Shown piece after piece: positions 1-5,923 of a DNA stretch of 5,923 nucleotides (the first letter of the stretch is position 1; the number at the start of each line of letters is the position of its first letter). Origin of the DNA: Candidatus Acetothermia bacterium (GTDB lineage Bacteria > Bipolaricaulota > Bipolaricaulia > Bipolaricaulales > Bipolaricaulaceae); contig JAGDVW010000036.1 of the NCBI GenBank assembly GCA_023255835.1, positions 1 through 5,923 on the forward strand, given 5' to 3'. The notes under the pieces are model-generated. The model saw nothing but the letters and a program-made list of their open reading frames with translations. It was not told where the DNA came from and searched no databases. Both the position numbers and the translations under genes were made by a program.

Positions 1-408
1 GTGGACTACCAGGTGATCTTTAAACTCTCCACGGTGTTCCCCAGCGGATTCTGGCTCGATCGGCTCCTTCCTCCCGAGGAACAAGTCAAAGTGGGGCTTT
101 TTCCCGTCCTTGCCCGCTACAAGGTGGGAGAACCCATTCTTTTTGGCTTCCTTCTTCGGGACGCGAACGACGTGGTGTTCGCCCAGGCCAGACCGAACGT
201 CCTTGTGACCGAGGTGCGGTTCACCGAGGAGGGCGAACGGCACACCATTTGGGACTGGGTGCCCATCCCCTTCGACCAGGAGAAGGGCTTTTATTTCCTG
301 GCCTATCCCACGGAGAAGAGGAAGCCCGGGATCTACGACCTTTGGCTTGGCTTTGGCGACGGCCAAAGCCTCCGCATCCGGGTGGAAATCCAAGGAGGTG
401 CGTCATGA
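1..408 (+). CDS. C-terminal part of an uncharacterised, probably exported protein (5' end outside window)
   Basis: The reading frame is open from the first base and ends at TGA 406-408, giving 135 visible residues. I do not recognise a named family. From about residue 3 to the end it aligns without gaps to the C-terminal module of the next gene (its residues 172-299), about 56 of 128 identical by hand count. Shared marks are GF(W/Y)LD, LLPPEE, ARY, KG(F/Y)YFLAY, an FGDG turn and a final RIRVE. Because the match starts in the middle of the neighbour, this is almost certainly the tail of a longer protein that begins upstream, probably also with a signal peptide and Ig-like modules. The GTG at base 1 is therefore more likely an internal valine than a start. 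No cysteines and no membrane segment are visible. The gene overlaps the next by 4 bases (ATGA), and the neighbour's ribosome site lies in its last codons, so the two are probably cotranslated. The module looks like a beta-rich extracytoplasmic domain, but that is inference. Confidence 0.75.
   Translation: MDYQVIFKLSTVFPSGFWLDRLLPPEEQVKVGLFPVLARYKVGEPILFGFLLRDANDVVFAQARPNVLVTEVRFTEEGERHTIWDWVPIPFDQEKGFYFLAYPTEKRKPGIYDLWLGFGDGQSLRIRVEIQGGAS
392..400 (+). promoter_or_regulatory. Shine-Dalgarno site of the second exported-protein gene
   Basis: AAGGAGGTG lies inside the last codons of the upstream gene, and its GGAGGT core ends 5 bases before the ATG at 405. This near-perfect match to the anti-Shine-Dalgarno fixes the start at 405 and rules out the upstream in-frame ATG at 249. 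Confidence 0.85.
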
Positions 409-1319
409 GGCGCGCAGGTTTGCTGGCCTTGGTGTTCGGGAGCGCGTTAGCTTTTGCTGGCTCCTACGCGGTCGTCTCCCCATCGCCCAATCCCTACGGT
501 TGGCACAACACCGTGCCGGTCACGGTGGAGATCTACACCACGGACCTTAGCTGTCTTCCCATCTACGTGAACGGTGTACCGCAATCCGGCCATCCCGCGG
601 TCGTAGTGCTTTCCTCAGAAGGAGTTCACACTCTTCGGTACCGCGACAACTGCGAGACCGCGGAGAAAACGGTGGTGGTGCGGATCGATCTCACCCCGCC
701 CACGGTGGTCATCCGGGTCCCTGAGCCGGGCGGCCGCTACCTCCTCAACCAGCCAGTCAACGTGGATTGGGTCGCCTACGACAACCTCTCGGGGATTGCC
801 GAGGTGGAATCCACAGCAACCCCTGGTTCCGCCCTGGACACCCGCTCGCCGGGTCAGAACAAGTTCCGGATCTGGGTGCGGGACCGTGCTGGCAACGAGA
901 GGGAGGCCTGGGCGTGGTATTATGTTCATTTCGTCCTGGAAGCCGTCCATCCCAACGGCTTTTACCTCGACCAGCTCCTCCCTCCTGAGGAGCGGAAGCC
1001 CCTGGGTCGGGGAACCCTCTTCGCCCGCTATCCTCTCCATGCCCCAATCATCATCGCGTTCATGGTGAAGGATTACTTCGGGCACCCCTACACCCGGGCA
1101 TACCCTGAGCTCACCGTGCTGTGGGTGGATCTGAGCGGGGAGGAGGAAAGGCTTCCGCTTCGTGGGTGGGCCCGCATCCCCTACGACGAGACCAAGGGCT
1201 ATTATTTCCTCGCCTATTCCACCAAAGACCACAGCCCGGGGTTCTACGAGCTTCAGATCTACTTTGGCGATGGAAGGCTTGAGCGCATCCGGGTGGAGCT
1301 GACCCCGCCGAAAGAGTAG
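405..1319 (+). CDS. Uncharacterised exported protein: signal peptide, two Ig/OmpL47-like modules and a C-terminal module shared with the upstream paralogue
   Basis: The protein has 304 residues. The ATG start is set by the strong ribosome site and the 4-base ATGA overlap. Residues 1-18 form a Sec signal peptide: two arginines, a hydrophobic core, and a likely cleavage after ALAFA. Residues 19-95 resemble the OmpL47/bacterial Ig-like style (SPSPNPYGWHNT, then an SEGVHTLRYRDN strand) and carry the only two cysteines, C50 and C83, a possible disulfide outside the cytoplasm. Residues 96-171 begin with DLTPPTVVI and contain YDNLSG and VRDRAGN, typical of a second Ig-like module. Residues 172-299 are the module shared with the upstream protein. 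No lipobox, LPXTG, C-terminal anchor or catalytic motif is visible, so the product may be secreted or part of an envelope assembly. Binding or structural roles are possible, but I cannot name a function. It is last in its transcription unit and is followed by an intrinsic terminator. Confidence 0.85.
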   Translation: MRRAGLLALVFGSALAFAGSYAVVSPSPNPYGWHNTVPVTVEIYTTDLSCLPIYVNGVPQSGHPAVVVLSSEGVHTLRYRDNCETAEKTVVVRIDLTPPTVVIRVPEPGGRYLLNQPVNVDWVAYDNLSGIAEVESTATPGSALDTRSPGQNKFRIWVRDRAGNEREAWAWYYVHFVLEAVHPNGFYLDQLLPPEERKPLGRGTLFARYPLHAPIIIAFMVKDYFGHPYTRAYPELTVLWVDLSGEEERLPLRGWARIPYDETKGYYFLAYSTKDHSPGFYELQIYFGDGRLERIRVELTPPKE

Positions 1320-1338
1320 TCGGGTTCCTTCATTCTGC

Positions 1339-1368
1339 ACCCCTCCCCTTGGGAGGGGTTTTCTTTTC
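1339..1368 (+). terminator. Rho-independent terminator of the exported-protein unit
   Basis: CCCCTCCC (1340-1347) pairs perfectly with GGGAGGGG (1351-1358) across a three-base CTT loop. A flanking A-T pair (1339/1359) makes nine pairs. A T-rich tract, TTTTCTTTTC (1359-1368), follows. It begins 20 bases after the stop of the second exported-protein gene and reads as a terminator only on the + strand. It separates that unit from the yggS-like gene. Confidence 0.92.
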
Positions 1369-1377
1369 AGGTCAGGG

Positions 1378-1383
1378 TAGACT
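1378..1383 (+). promoter_or_regulatory. Candidate -10 box of the yggS-like gene (leaderless start)
   Basis: TAGACT matches four of six positions of the TATAAT consensus, including the TA and the final T. It ends 7 bases before the GTG at 1391, so transcription would start at or within a base of the start codon. No clear -35 box is found 16-18 bases upstream, where the terminator tract lies. A promoter is needed here because the preceding terminator is strong, but this exact box is inferred. Confidence 0.4.
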
Positions 1384-1390
1384 TGCGAGC

Positions 1391-2053
1391 GTGGAGTTCG
1401 GGGAGATCGTGCGGCGCTGTGAAGAGATTTTGCGGCGGGTTCCTCCACACGTCATCGTTTTGGCCGCTACGAAGGACCGCACTCCCCAAGAGATCCGCGC
1501 CGCCTTGGCCGCCGGCATAAAACACGTCGGCGAAAACTACGTACAGGAAGCGGAGAAAAAGAAAGCGGAGATCCCCGAGGCCGCCATCTGGCACATGATC
1601 GGCCACCTCCAGAAAAACAAAGTCAATAGGGCTGCGAAGCTCTTTGACTGGGTCCAGACCGTGGATTCCTTGGAGCTTGCGCAAAAGCTCTCCGCGGCGG
1701 CGGTGCGCGCCGGGAAGACCATCCCTGTCCTCATCCAGGTGAACATCGGCCGGGAGCCCCAGAAGGCCGGGGTCCTGCCCGAGGAGGTTTTCCCCCTAGC
1801 CCAGGCCGTTCGGGACCTTCCGGGGCTTCGGCTGCGGGGGCTCATGGCCATCCCGCCGGCTCCGGAAAAACCCGAGGACTCCCGGCCACATTTTCGGGCC
1901 ATGCGCCGGCTCTTCGACGAGCTCAAAAGGGATGGTTTTGAATTGGACACCCTTTCCATGGGGATGAGCGCGGATTGGGAGGTGGCCGTAGAGGAAGGGG
2001 CCACGCTGATCCGCTTGGGCACGGCCCTCTTTGGCCCGCGGCCCACCGCTTAA
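1391..2053 (+). CDS. yggS: YggS/PROSC-family pyridoxal 5'-phosphate homeostasis protein
   Basis: This 220-residue protein has the length of the COG0325/PLPBP family (about 220-235). Members bind pyridoxal 5'-phosphate in a single TIM-barrel domain resembling the N-terminal domain of alanine racemase. They buffer cofactor supply and affect amino acid and keto acid balance, and no enzymatic activity is established. Family marks are the probable PLP lysine K28 in VLAATKDRT, GENYVQE, WHMIGHLQKNKV, the VNIGREPQKAG segment, GLMAIPP, and the C-terminal phosphate-binding stretch SMGMSADWEVAVEEG followed by IRLGTALFG. The GTG at 1391 is chosen because it gives family length and an N-terminal helix. 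The only earlier in-frame start, TTG 1349, lies within the terminator. The N-terminal helix region before the PLP strand is shorter than usual. There is no convincing Shine-Dalgarno, in line with a leaderless message. glmM starts 29 bases downstream; I know of no functional link between the two. Confidence 0.93.
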   Translation: MEFGEIVRRCEEILRRVPPHVIVLAATKDRTPQEIRAALAAGIKHVGENYVQEAEKKKAEIPEAAIWHMIGHLQKNKVNRAAKLFDWVQTVDSLELAQKLSAAAVRAGKTIPVLIQVNIGREPQKAGVLPEEVFPLAQAVRDLPGLRLRGLMAIPPAPEKPEDSRPHFRAMRRLFDELKRDGFELDTLSMGMSADWEVAVEEGATLIRLGTALFGPRPTA

Positions 2054-2064
2054 ACCCCGCCCGG

Positions 2065-2070
2065 TAAAAT
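2065..2070 (+). promoter_or_regulatory. Candidate -10 box in front of glmM
   Basis: TAAAAT, five of six matches to TATAAT, lies 12 bases before the ATG of glmM in the 29-base gap. A transcript from it would carry a leader of only about 5-6 bases with no ribosome site. No recognisable -35 hexamer is found at 16-18 bases upstream, inside the end of yggS. glmM could instead, or also, be read through from the yggS promoter. Confidence 0.4.
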
Positions 2071-2082
2071 CCCGGCGTTTAT

Positions 2083-3414
2083 ATGCCCAAGTACTTCGGA
2101 ACGGACGGTGTGCGGGGAAGGGCCGGTGTGGAGCTCACGGTGGAGTTAGCATTGGCCGTGGCCCAGGCCGCGGCCCGGGCGTTCCGCCCAGAAAAAGTCC
2201 TCATGGCCCGGGATACCCGTGCATCCGGACCAGCCCTGAGCGCCGCCTGCGCGGCCGGTTTCTTGTCCCAGGGCGTTCAGATCCTCGATGCCGGGATCCT
2301 TCCCTCACCGGCGGTCTCCCACCTCCTGCCACGAGAGAAGATCCCCCTCGGCCTTGTGGTCTCCGCTTCCCACAACCCACCGGAGGATAACGGCCTCAAG
2401 TTCTACAACTCCCAAGGCTACAAACTCTCCGTGGCCGAAGAGGAGAGGGTGGAGGCTGCGCTCGAAGGCCCCGGAAGCCCTGTAACTGAGCGTTTTGGGG
2501 AAATTCGCGCCTGGCCCGAGGCTTTGGATCGCTATTTGGCGCTTCTCCGTTCTTTCGTTCCGGAACCGAGGCTTGCCGGAGTGAAACTTGTGGTGGACTG
2601 CGCTCATGGGGCCACCATCGTGGCCGCGCCTTGCCTTTTTGGGGAACTCGGCCCTTCCCTGAGTTTTTTGGGTTTAGAGCCCGATGGCTGGAGGATAAAC
2701 GCCACTGGAGCGGCTGCGCCGAAAGCCCTTCAAGAGGCGGTGCGGGCCGAGGGAGCAGACTTGGGGATTGGCCTCGATGGGGATGGCGATCGGGCAGTTT
2801 TTGTGGACGAAACGGGCCGAATCGTGGAAGGGGACCAACTCATGGCCGCTTTAGCCCCCCATCTTTGGGAGTGGGGCGAGATCCGCGAAAAGGCGGTGGT
2901 GTTCACGGTCTTGGCCAATATGGGAGCAGAGAAGTATTTGCGCGAGCGGGGTTTTGCGGTGATCCGGGTCCCAGTTGGCGATCGCCACGTGGCCTGGGCC
3001 ATGCGGGAAAAAGACGTCGATCTAGGGGGCGAGCCCTCCGGCCACATCGTGTTTCGGCGGTACACCGTAACCGGCGACGGCCTCCTCACCGGACTTTTGG
3101 TCCTTTCCTATCTGCGACGGCTGGGGAAAAGCCTTGGGGAGCTTGTGGCCCCGGTCCCCCTGTATCCTCAGGTGCGGCGCGACGTGCCCGTGTCCAACAG
3201 GGAGCAGGTCATGGCGGATCTGAAGGTGCGGGAGGCCATTGCCCGGGCCCAAGCACGGCTCGCCCACGGCCGGCTGGTGGTGCGTCCCTCGGGCACCCAA
3301 CCCGTGATCCGCATCCTCGCCGAAGGACCGGAGGAAAACCGCCTCTCCGCGGTGGTAGAATTTTTGGCCGAGGTCGTGCGGGCCGCAGACCAAAGGATCA
3401 GCGGCGACACCTGA
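2083..3414 (+). CDS. glmM: Phosphoglucosamine mutase
   Basis: The product is a 443-residue alpha-D-phosphohexomutase of the GlmM type. It interconverts glucosamine-6-phosphate and glucosamine-1-phosphate in the cytoplasm, the step before GlmU makes UDP-GlcNAc for peptidoglycan. The domains follow the family order. The N-terminus is the GlmM hallmark KYFGTDGVRG. The phosphoserine loop is SASHNP with catalytic S96, followed by the GlmM-type DNGLKFY. The magnesium loop is DGDGDR at 232-237. The sugar-binding loop is GGEPSGH at 315-321, and the phosphate-binding loop RPSGT is at 401-405. Length equals the usual 440-450. The loop at 401-407 reads RPSGTQP where GlmM proteins normally have E in place of Q. 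The ATG at 2083 is the canonical start (MPKYFG). It has no ribosome site but a -10-like box just upstream. The 3' end overlaps the convergent YHS gene by 17 bases. A ManB/PMM identity is less likely given the N-terminal and ASHNP contexts. Confidence 0.96.
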   Translation: MPKYFGTDGVRGRAGVELTVELALAVAQAAARAFRPEKVLMARDTRASGPALSAACAAGFLSQGVQILDAGILPSPAVSHLLPREKIPLGLVVSASHNPPEDNGLKFYNSQGYKLSVAEEERVEAALEGPGSPVTERFGEIRAWPEALDRYLALLRSFVPEPRLAGVKLVVDCAHGATIVAAPCLFGELGPSLSFLGLEPDGWRINATGAAAPKALQEAVRAEGADLGIGLDGDGDRAVFVDETGRIVEGDQLMAALAPHLWEWGEIREKAVVFTVLANMGAEKYLRERGFAVIRVPVGDRHVAWAMREKDVDLGGEPSGHIVFRRYTVTGDGLLTGLLVLSYLRRLGKSLGELVAPVPLYPQVRRDVPVSNREQVMADLKVREAIARAQARLAHGRLVVRPSGTQPVIRILAEGPEENRLSAVVEFLAEVVRAADQRISGDT

Positions 3415-3601
3415 AAAACCTTCGCCACCACTTCTCTTCGGCTTTTTCTCCCTTTAGATAGCGCTCGGGATCCTTTTCGAAAGCGGCTTTGCAGGAGGGT
3501 GCACAAAAGTAGTAAGTCCTTCCCTTGTACTCCGCTTTGGCTGGGGCCTTGGCTGGATCCACCTCCATCCCGCACACCGGATCGATCTCCTTTTTCGCCA
3601 C
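3398..3601 (-). CDS. Small YHS-domain metal-binding protein, downstream partner of CopA
   Basis: The product is 67 residues, starting at GTG (3601 reading leftwards) with an ideal ribosome site. Residues 6-49 form one YHS domain: IDPVCGMEV with C10, then YYFCAPSCKAAFEKDPERYL with C33 and C37 in a CxxxC arrangement. YHS domains are short cysteine-bearing folds, often found in heavy-metal ATPases or next to them, where they are thought to bind copper or related ions. The first cysteine with the CxxxC pair would supply the ligands. The tail after residue 50 is charged, then basic and aromatic (WWRRFF, with an extra C65), and has no family match I recognise. There is no signal peptide, so it should be cytoplasmic. 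It follows copA by 18 bases and is surely cotranscribed. The position is one where copper operons often have the CopZ chaperone, so a chaperone or sensor-like role is plausible but inferred. GC content (about 50 % in 3421-3480) is lower than in copA. Its last codons overlap the end of glmM on the other strand. Confidence 0.9.
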   Translation of the reverse strand: MAKKEIDPVCGMEVDPAKAPAKAEYKGRTYYFCAPSCKAAFEKDPERYLKGEKAEEKWWRRFFRCRR

Positions 3602-3604
3602 GGT

Positions 3605-3614
3605 TCACCTCCTT
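3605..3614 (-). promoter_or_regulatory. Shine-Dalgarno site of the YHS gene
   Basis: Read on the minus strand this is AAGGAGGTGA, a full complement of the 16S rRNA 3' end. The GGAGGT core stands 5 bases from the GTG at 3601. It lies in the 18-base gap after the copA stop and fixes GTG as the start codon. Confidence 0.88.
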
Positions 3615-3619
3615 CCCCA

Positions 3620-5923
3620 CTATATCCGCACCCGCCGCAGGGTGTTGGCGTTGGTCACCACCGTTACCGAAGAAGTCGCCATGGCGATCTCCGCCAGCAC
3701 GGGATGCATCCACCCCATCCCTGCCAGGGGGATCATCACCACGTTATAGAAAAAGGCCCAGAAAAGGTTCTGGCGGATTTTGCGGAAGGTGGCCCGGCTA
3801 AGGTGGATCGCCTCCACGACGCCCGAAAGTTCCCCGCGCACCAGGGTCACGTCCCCGGCCTCAATGGCGATGTCGGTGCCCGTCCCGATGGCGATACCCA
3901 CGTCCGCTCCCTTGAGAGCGGGAGCGTCGTTGATGCCGTCGCCCACAAAGGCTACCCGACCGTACTGCTCCTGCAGGCGGCGGACCTCCGCCACTTTGCC
4001 TTCAGGGAGGACCTCGGCCCGCACTTCGTCTATGCCCACCCGCCGGGCGATAGCCTCCGCGGTCCGGCGGTTATCGCCGGTGAGCATCGCCGTCCGCAGG
4101 CCAAGCCGGTGCAAGGCCTCCACGGCAGCGACGGCGTCCTCCTTCAGCGGGTCGGCCACCGCCAGGACTCCGCCCAGGCGGCCGTCCACCGCCACCAGAA
4201 TGGCCGTCTTTGCCTCCGCCTCCAGCCGGCGCAGGGTCTCCTCCAGCAGGGCCGGGGGGAGCCCCGCCTCCTCCATGAGCCGCCGAGAGCCCACCAGGAC
4301 CCGTTTCCCGTCCACCGTTGCCGCGACCCCGCGGCCGCGCAGGGCCTGGAATTCGGCGGGGTCCGCCAGCGCCAGGCCCCGGGCGAGGGCCCCCTCCACC
4401 ACCGCCCGCCCCAGGGGATGCTCTGACCCCCGTTCCGCCGACCCGGCCAGGTAGAGGAGTTCCTCTTCGCTCATCCCTTCGGCCGGTACGATGTCGGTCA
4501 CGGCGGGCTTCCCTTTCGTGAGGGTCCCCGTCTTATCAAAAACCACCACCCGCACATCCTTGAGGGTCTGGATGGCCTCGCCGGAGCGGATGAGGATGCC
4601 GCGCTCGGCGCCCCGGGCGCTTCCCACCATGAGCGCGGTGGGCGTCGCCAGGCCCAGCGCGCAGGGACAGGCAATCACCAGGACGGCGACGGTGGAGATG
4701 ATGGCCAAGGTGACGGTCCCCAGGTTCGGATTCACCCAGGGCAAAAAGGAGCCGGCCGTCACCAGGGTCCGCATCAAATCCGGAAACGCCAGCCAGGCTA
4801 CCAGAGTGAGAAGCGCGATCCCCAGCACGATCGGCACAAAGACGGCGGTTACCCGGTCGGCGAAGGCCTGGATGGGGACTTTGGAGCCCTGCGCCTCCTC
4901 CACCAGCCGGATGACCTGGGCCAGGAAGGTGTCCCGCCCCACCCGGGTGGCCCGCACCTTCAGGAGTCCGTCCTGGTTGACGGTGGCGCCGATGACCTCG
5001 TCGCCGGGGCGCTTCTCCACGGGCATGGACTCGCCGGTGGCCATAGATTCGTCCACAGCGCTTTCCCCCTCCAGGACGACGCCGTCGGTGGGGATTTTCT
5101 CGCCCGGACGGACGACCATCAGGTCCCCCACCTGGACTTCCTCAATGGGCACTTCCACCTCTATCCCGTCCCGGACGACGCGCGCCGTTTTGGCGCCCAG
5201 TTCCAGGAGTTTGCGGATGGCCTGGGAGGCGCGGCCTTTCGCCGTCTCTTCCACGTACCGGCCGGTGAGGTGGAAAGCCATAATCATCGCCGCCACCCCG
5301 GCGTAGTTGGCGACGGGGAAGAAGAAGGACGCCGGGCCGGTGAGGAAGGAGACGCCCGTGCCCAGGGTGATGAGGGTGTCCATGTTGGCGAAACCGTGCA
5401 GGGCGGCGGAGAGGCCACTGCGGTAGGTCCGGCGGCCCACCCAGAAGAGGACGGGCGCGGCCAGGAGGATCATCCCCAGATGGAAGACCAGGTGGCTGGG
5501 CCACATCACCCCCCAGAGCATCTCGGGGAGCATCCAGAGGATGATGGGGACGGTGAACGCCCAGGCGACACGCATGCGGAAGCGGCTCTCACGCATTTTG
5601 CGCTCGGCCTCGTCCTCTTCGGCCACCGCCCTTTCGGCAGGGGCCTCCAGCACTTCGTACCCGGCCTCCGCCACCGCCCGCTGGAAGTCGGGGATGCCCA
5701 CCACGCCGGGGATGAAGGTGACCGTCGCCTTCTCCGTGGCCAGGTTGACCGAGGCGGAGACGACACCCGGGAGCCCGCGCAGGGCTTCCTCCACGTGGGC
5801 GACGCAAGCCGCGCAGGTCATCCCGCCGATGGGGAGGACCACCGTCTCGGTGGGGACCTCGTAGCCGGTCTCCTGCACAGCGCGGACCAGGTCGGCCCAG
5901 GGGAGTTTCTCCTCCACCACCAC
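3620..5923 (-). CDS. copA: CopA-type P1B-1 copper-exporting ATPase, N-terminus outside window
   Basis: The frame is open to the right edge, and 767 residues are visible (numbered from that edge). The protein pumps Cu(I), or Ag(I), out of the cytoplasm using ATP. Residues 1-25 look like the end of a first HMA domain. A second HMA domain (about 28-93) has GMTCAAC with C37 and C40. Eight membrane segments follow at roughly 117-136, 144-163, 177-200, 205-223, 358-380, 401-432, 716-735 and 739-757. The actuator domain has TGES at 296-299. The transport site is CPC (419-421) in segment 6, with YN (726-727) in segment 7 and MxxSS (748-752) in segment 8, the set diagnostic of Cu(I) pumps. The phosphorylation motif is DKTGT with D463, the nucleotide domain has HP (502-503), and the hinge is GDGINDAP from 661. 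All key residues are intact. It ends at TAG 3620-3622 with the YHS gene close behind. GC content is high (65 % and 83 % in two 60-base samples), above that of glmM. Its promoter, and any CueR/CsoR-type control, must lie to the right of the window. Confidence 0.96.
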   Translation of the reverse strand: MVVEEKLPWADLVRAVQETGYEVPTETVVLPIGGMTCAACVAHVEEALRGLPGVVSASVNLATEKATVTFIPGVVGIPDFQRAVAEAGYEVLEAPAERAVAEEDEAERKMRESRFRMRVAWAFTVPIILWMLPEMLWGVMWPSHLVFHLGMILLAAPVLFWVGRRTYRSGLSAALHGFANMDTLITLGTGVSFLTGPASFFFPVANYAGVAAMIMAFHLTGRYVEETAKGRASQAIRKLLELGAKTARVVRDGIEVEVPIEEVQVGDLMVVRPGEKIPTDGVVLEGESAVDESMATGESMPVEKRPGDEVIGATVNQDGLLKVRATRVGRDTFLAQVIRLVEEAQGSKVPIQAFADRVTAVFVPIVLGIALLTLVAWLAFPDLMRTLVTAGSFLPWVNPNLGTVTLAIISTVAVLVIACPCALGLATPTALMVGSARGAERGILIRSGEAIQTLKDVRVVVFDKTGTLTKGKPAVTDIVPAEGMSEEELLYLAGSAERGSEHPLGRAVVEGALARGLALADPAEFQALRGRGVAATVDGKRVLVGSRRLMEEAGLPPALLEETLRRLEAEAKTAILVAVDGRLGGVLAVADPLKEDAVAAVEALHRLGLRTAMLTGDNRRTAEAIARRVGIDEVRAEVLPEGKVAEVRRLQEQYGRVAFVGDGINDAPALKGADVGIAIGTGTDIAIEAGDVTLVRGELSGVVEAIHLSRATFRKIRQNLFWAFFYNVVMIPLAGMGWMHPVLAEIAMATSSVTVVTNANTLRRVRI

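Noticed and set aside
249..404. In-frame extension of the second exported-protein gene to an ATG at 249
   Set aside because: It would overlap the upstream gene by about 160 bases and bury the signal peptide. The ATG at 405 has an ideal ribosome site and a clean signal peptide directly after it.
1349..1390. TTG start of yggS at 1349
   Set aside because: It lies in the loop and arm of the terminator, and the added residues do not match the family. GTG 1391 gives the normal length.
615..1448. 277-codon open frame on the minus strand
   Set aside because: It is antisense to the second exported-protein gene and runs through the terminator into yggS. It has no recognisable domain and is typical of a GC-rich shadow frame.
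3413..3448. GAAAAACC / GG(C)TTTTTC inverted repeat after glmM as a terminator
   Set aside because: The stem is mostly A-T with a bulge and a 19-base loop, and lies within the YHS coding sequence. It is too weak to call, particularly in a possible thermophile.
2631..3461. 276-codon open frame on the plus strand inside glmM
   Set aside because: It is out of frame with the well-supported glmM, rich in G, R and P, and shows no family features.
3704..5306. Long plus-strand open frames (3704-4426 and 4491-5306) opposite copA
   Set aside because: copA is intact with every motif. The opposite frames are low-complexity shadows rich in S, R, T and P.
1..5923. CRISPR array, tRNA, rRNA, insertion sequence or prophage parts
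   Set aside because: No regular direct repeats, cloverleaf, rRNA-like stretch, transposase or terminal inverted repeats were seen. The window is almost fully coding, and its only long repeat is the diverged paralogue pair.

Overview
This window comes from a GC-rich bacterium. The style (short gaps, many charged residues, several genes with no Shine-Dalgarno site but a TANNNT box just upstream) recalls deep-branching or thermophilic lineages such as Deinococcus-Thermus or uncultured hot-spring phyla. No marker in the window fixes the phylum, so that placement is inference.

Left part (1-1319, + strand): two tandem paralogues encode what look like exported proteins. The first enters from the left edge and only its C-terminal module is visible. 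The second is complete (304 aa), with a signal peptide, two Ig/OmpL47-like beta modules and the same C-terminal module. The two modules align without gaps over about 128 residues, with roughly 44 % identity by hand count. Their function is not recognised. A strong intrinsic terminator (1339-1368) closes this unit.

Middle (1391-3414, + strand): two housekeeping genes, a YggS/PROSC-family pyridoxal-phosphate homeostasis protein and glmM (phosphoglucosamine mutase, peptidoglycan precursor synthesis). Neither start has a convincing ribosome binding site. Each has a -10-like box 7-12 bases before the start codon, which suggests leaderless or nearly leaderless transcripts.

Right part (3398-5923, - strand): a copper-export unit read right to left. 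It holds a CopA-type P1B-1 ATPase, whose N-terminus lies beyond the window and which carries a second HMA domain after the tail of a first one. Eighteen bases downstream is a 67-aa YHS-domain metal-binding protein with a perfect Shine-Dalgarno site. The YHS gene converges on glmM and overlaps its end by 17 bases. Hand GC counts suggest copA is more GC-rich than the genes to the left, and the YHS gene less so, which may reflect a separate origin.

I see no mobile element, CRISPR array, tRNA or rRNA. Most of the window is conventional. The least explained part is the tandem exported-protein pair with its shared C-terminal module.
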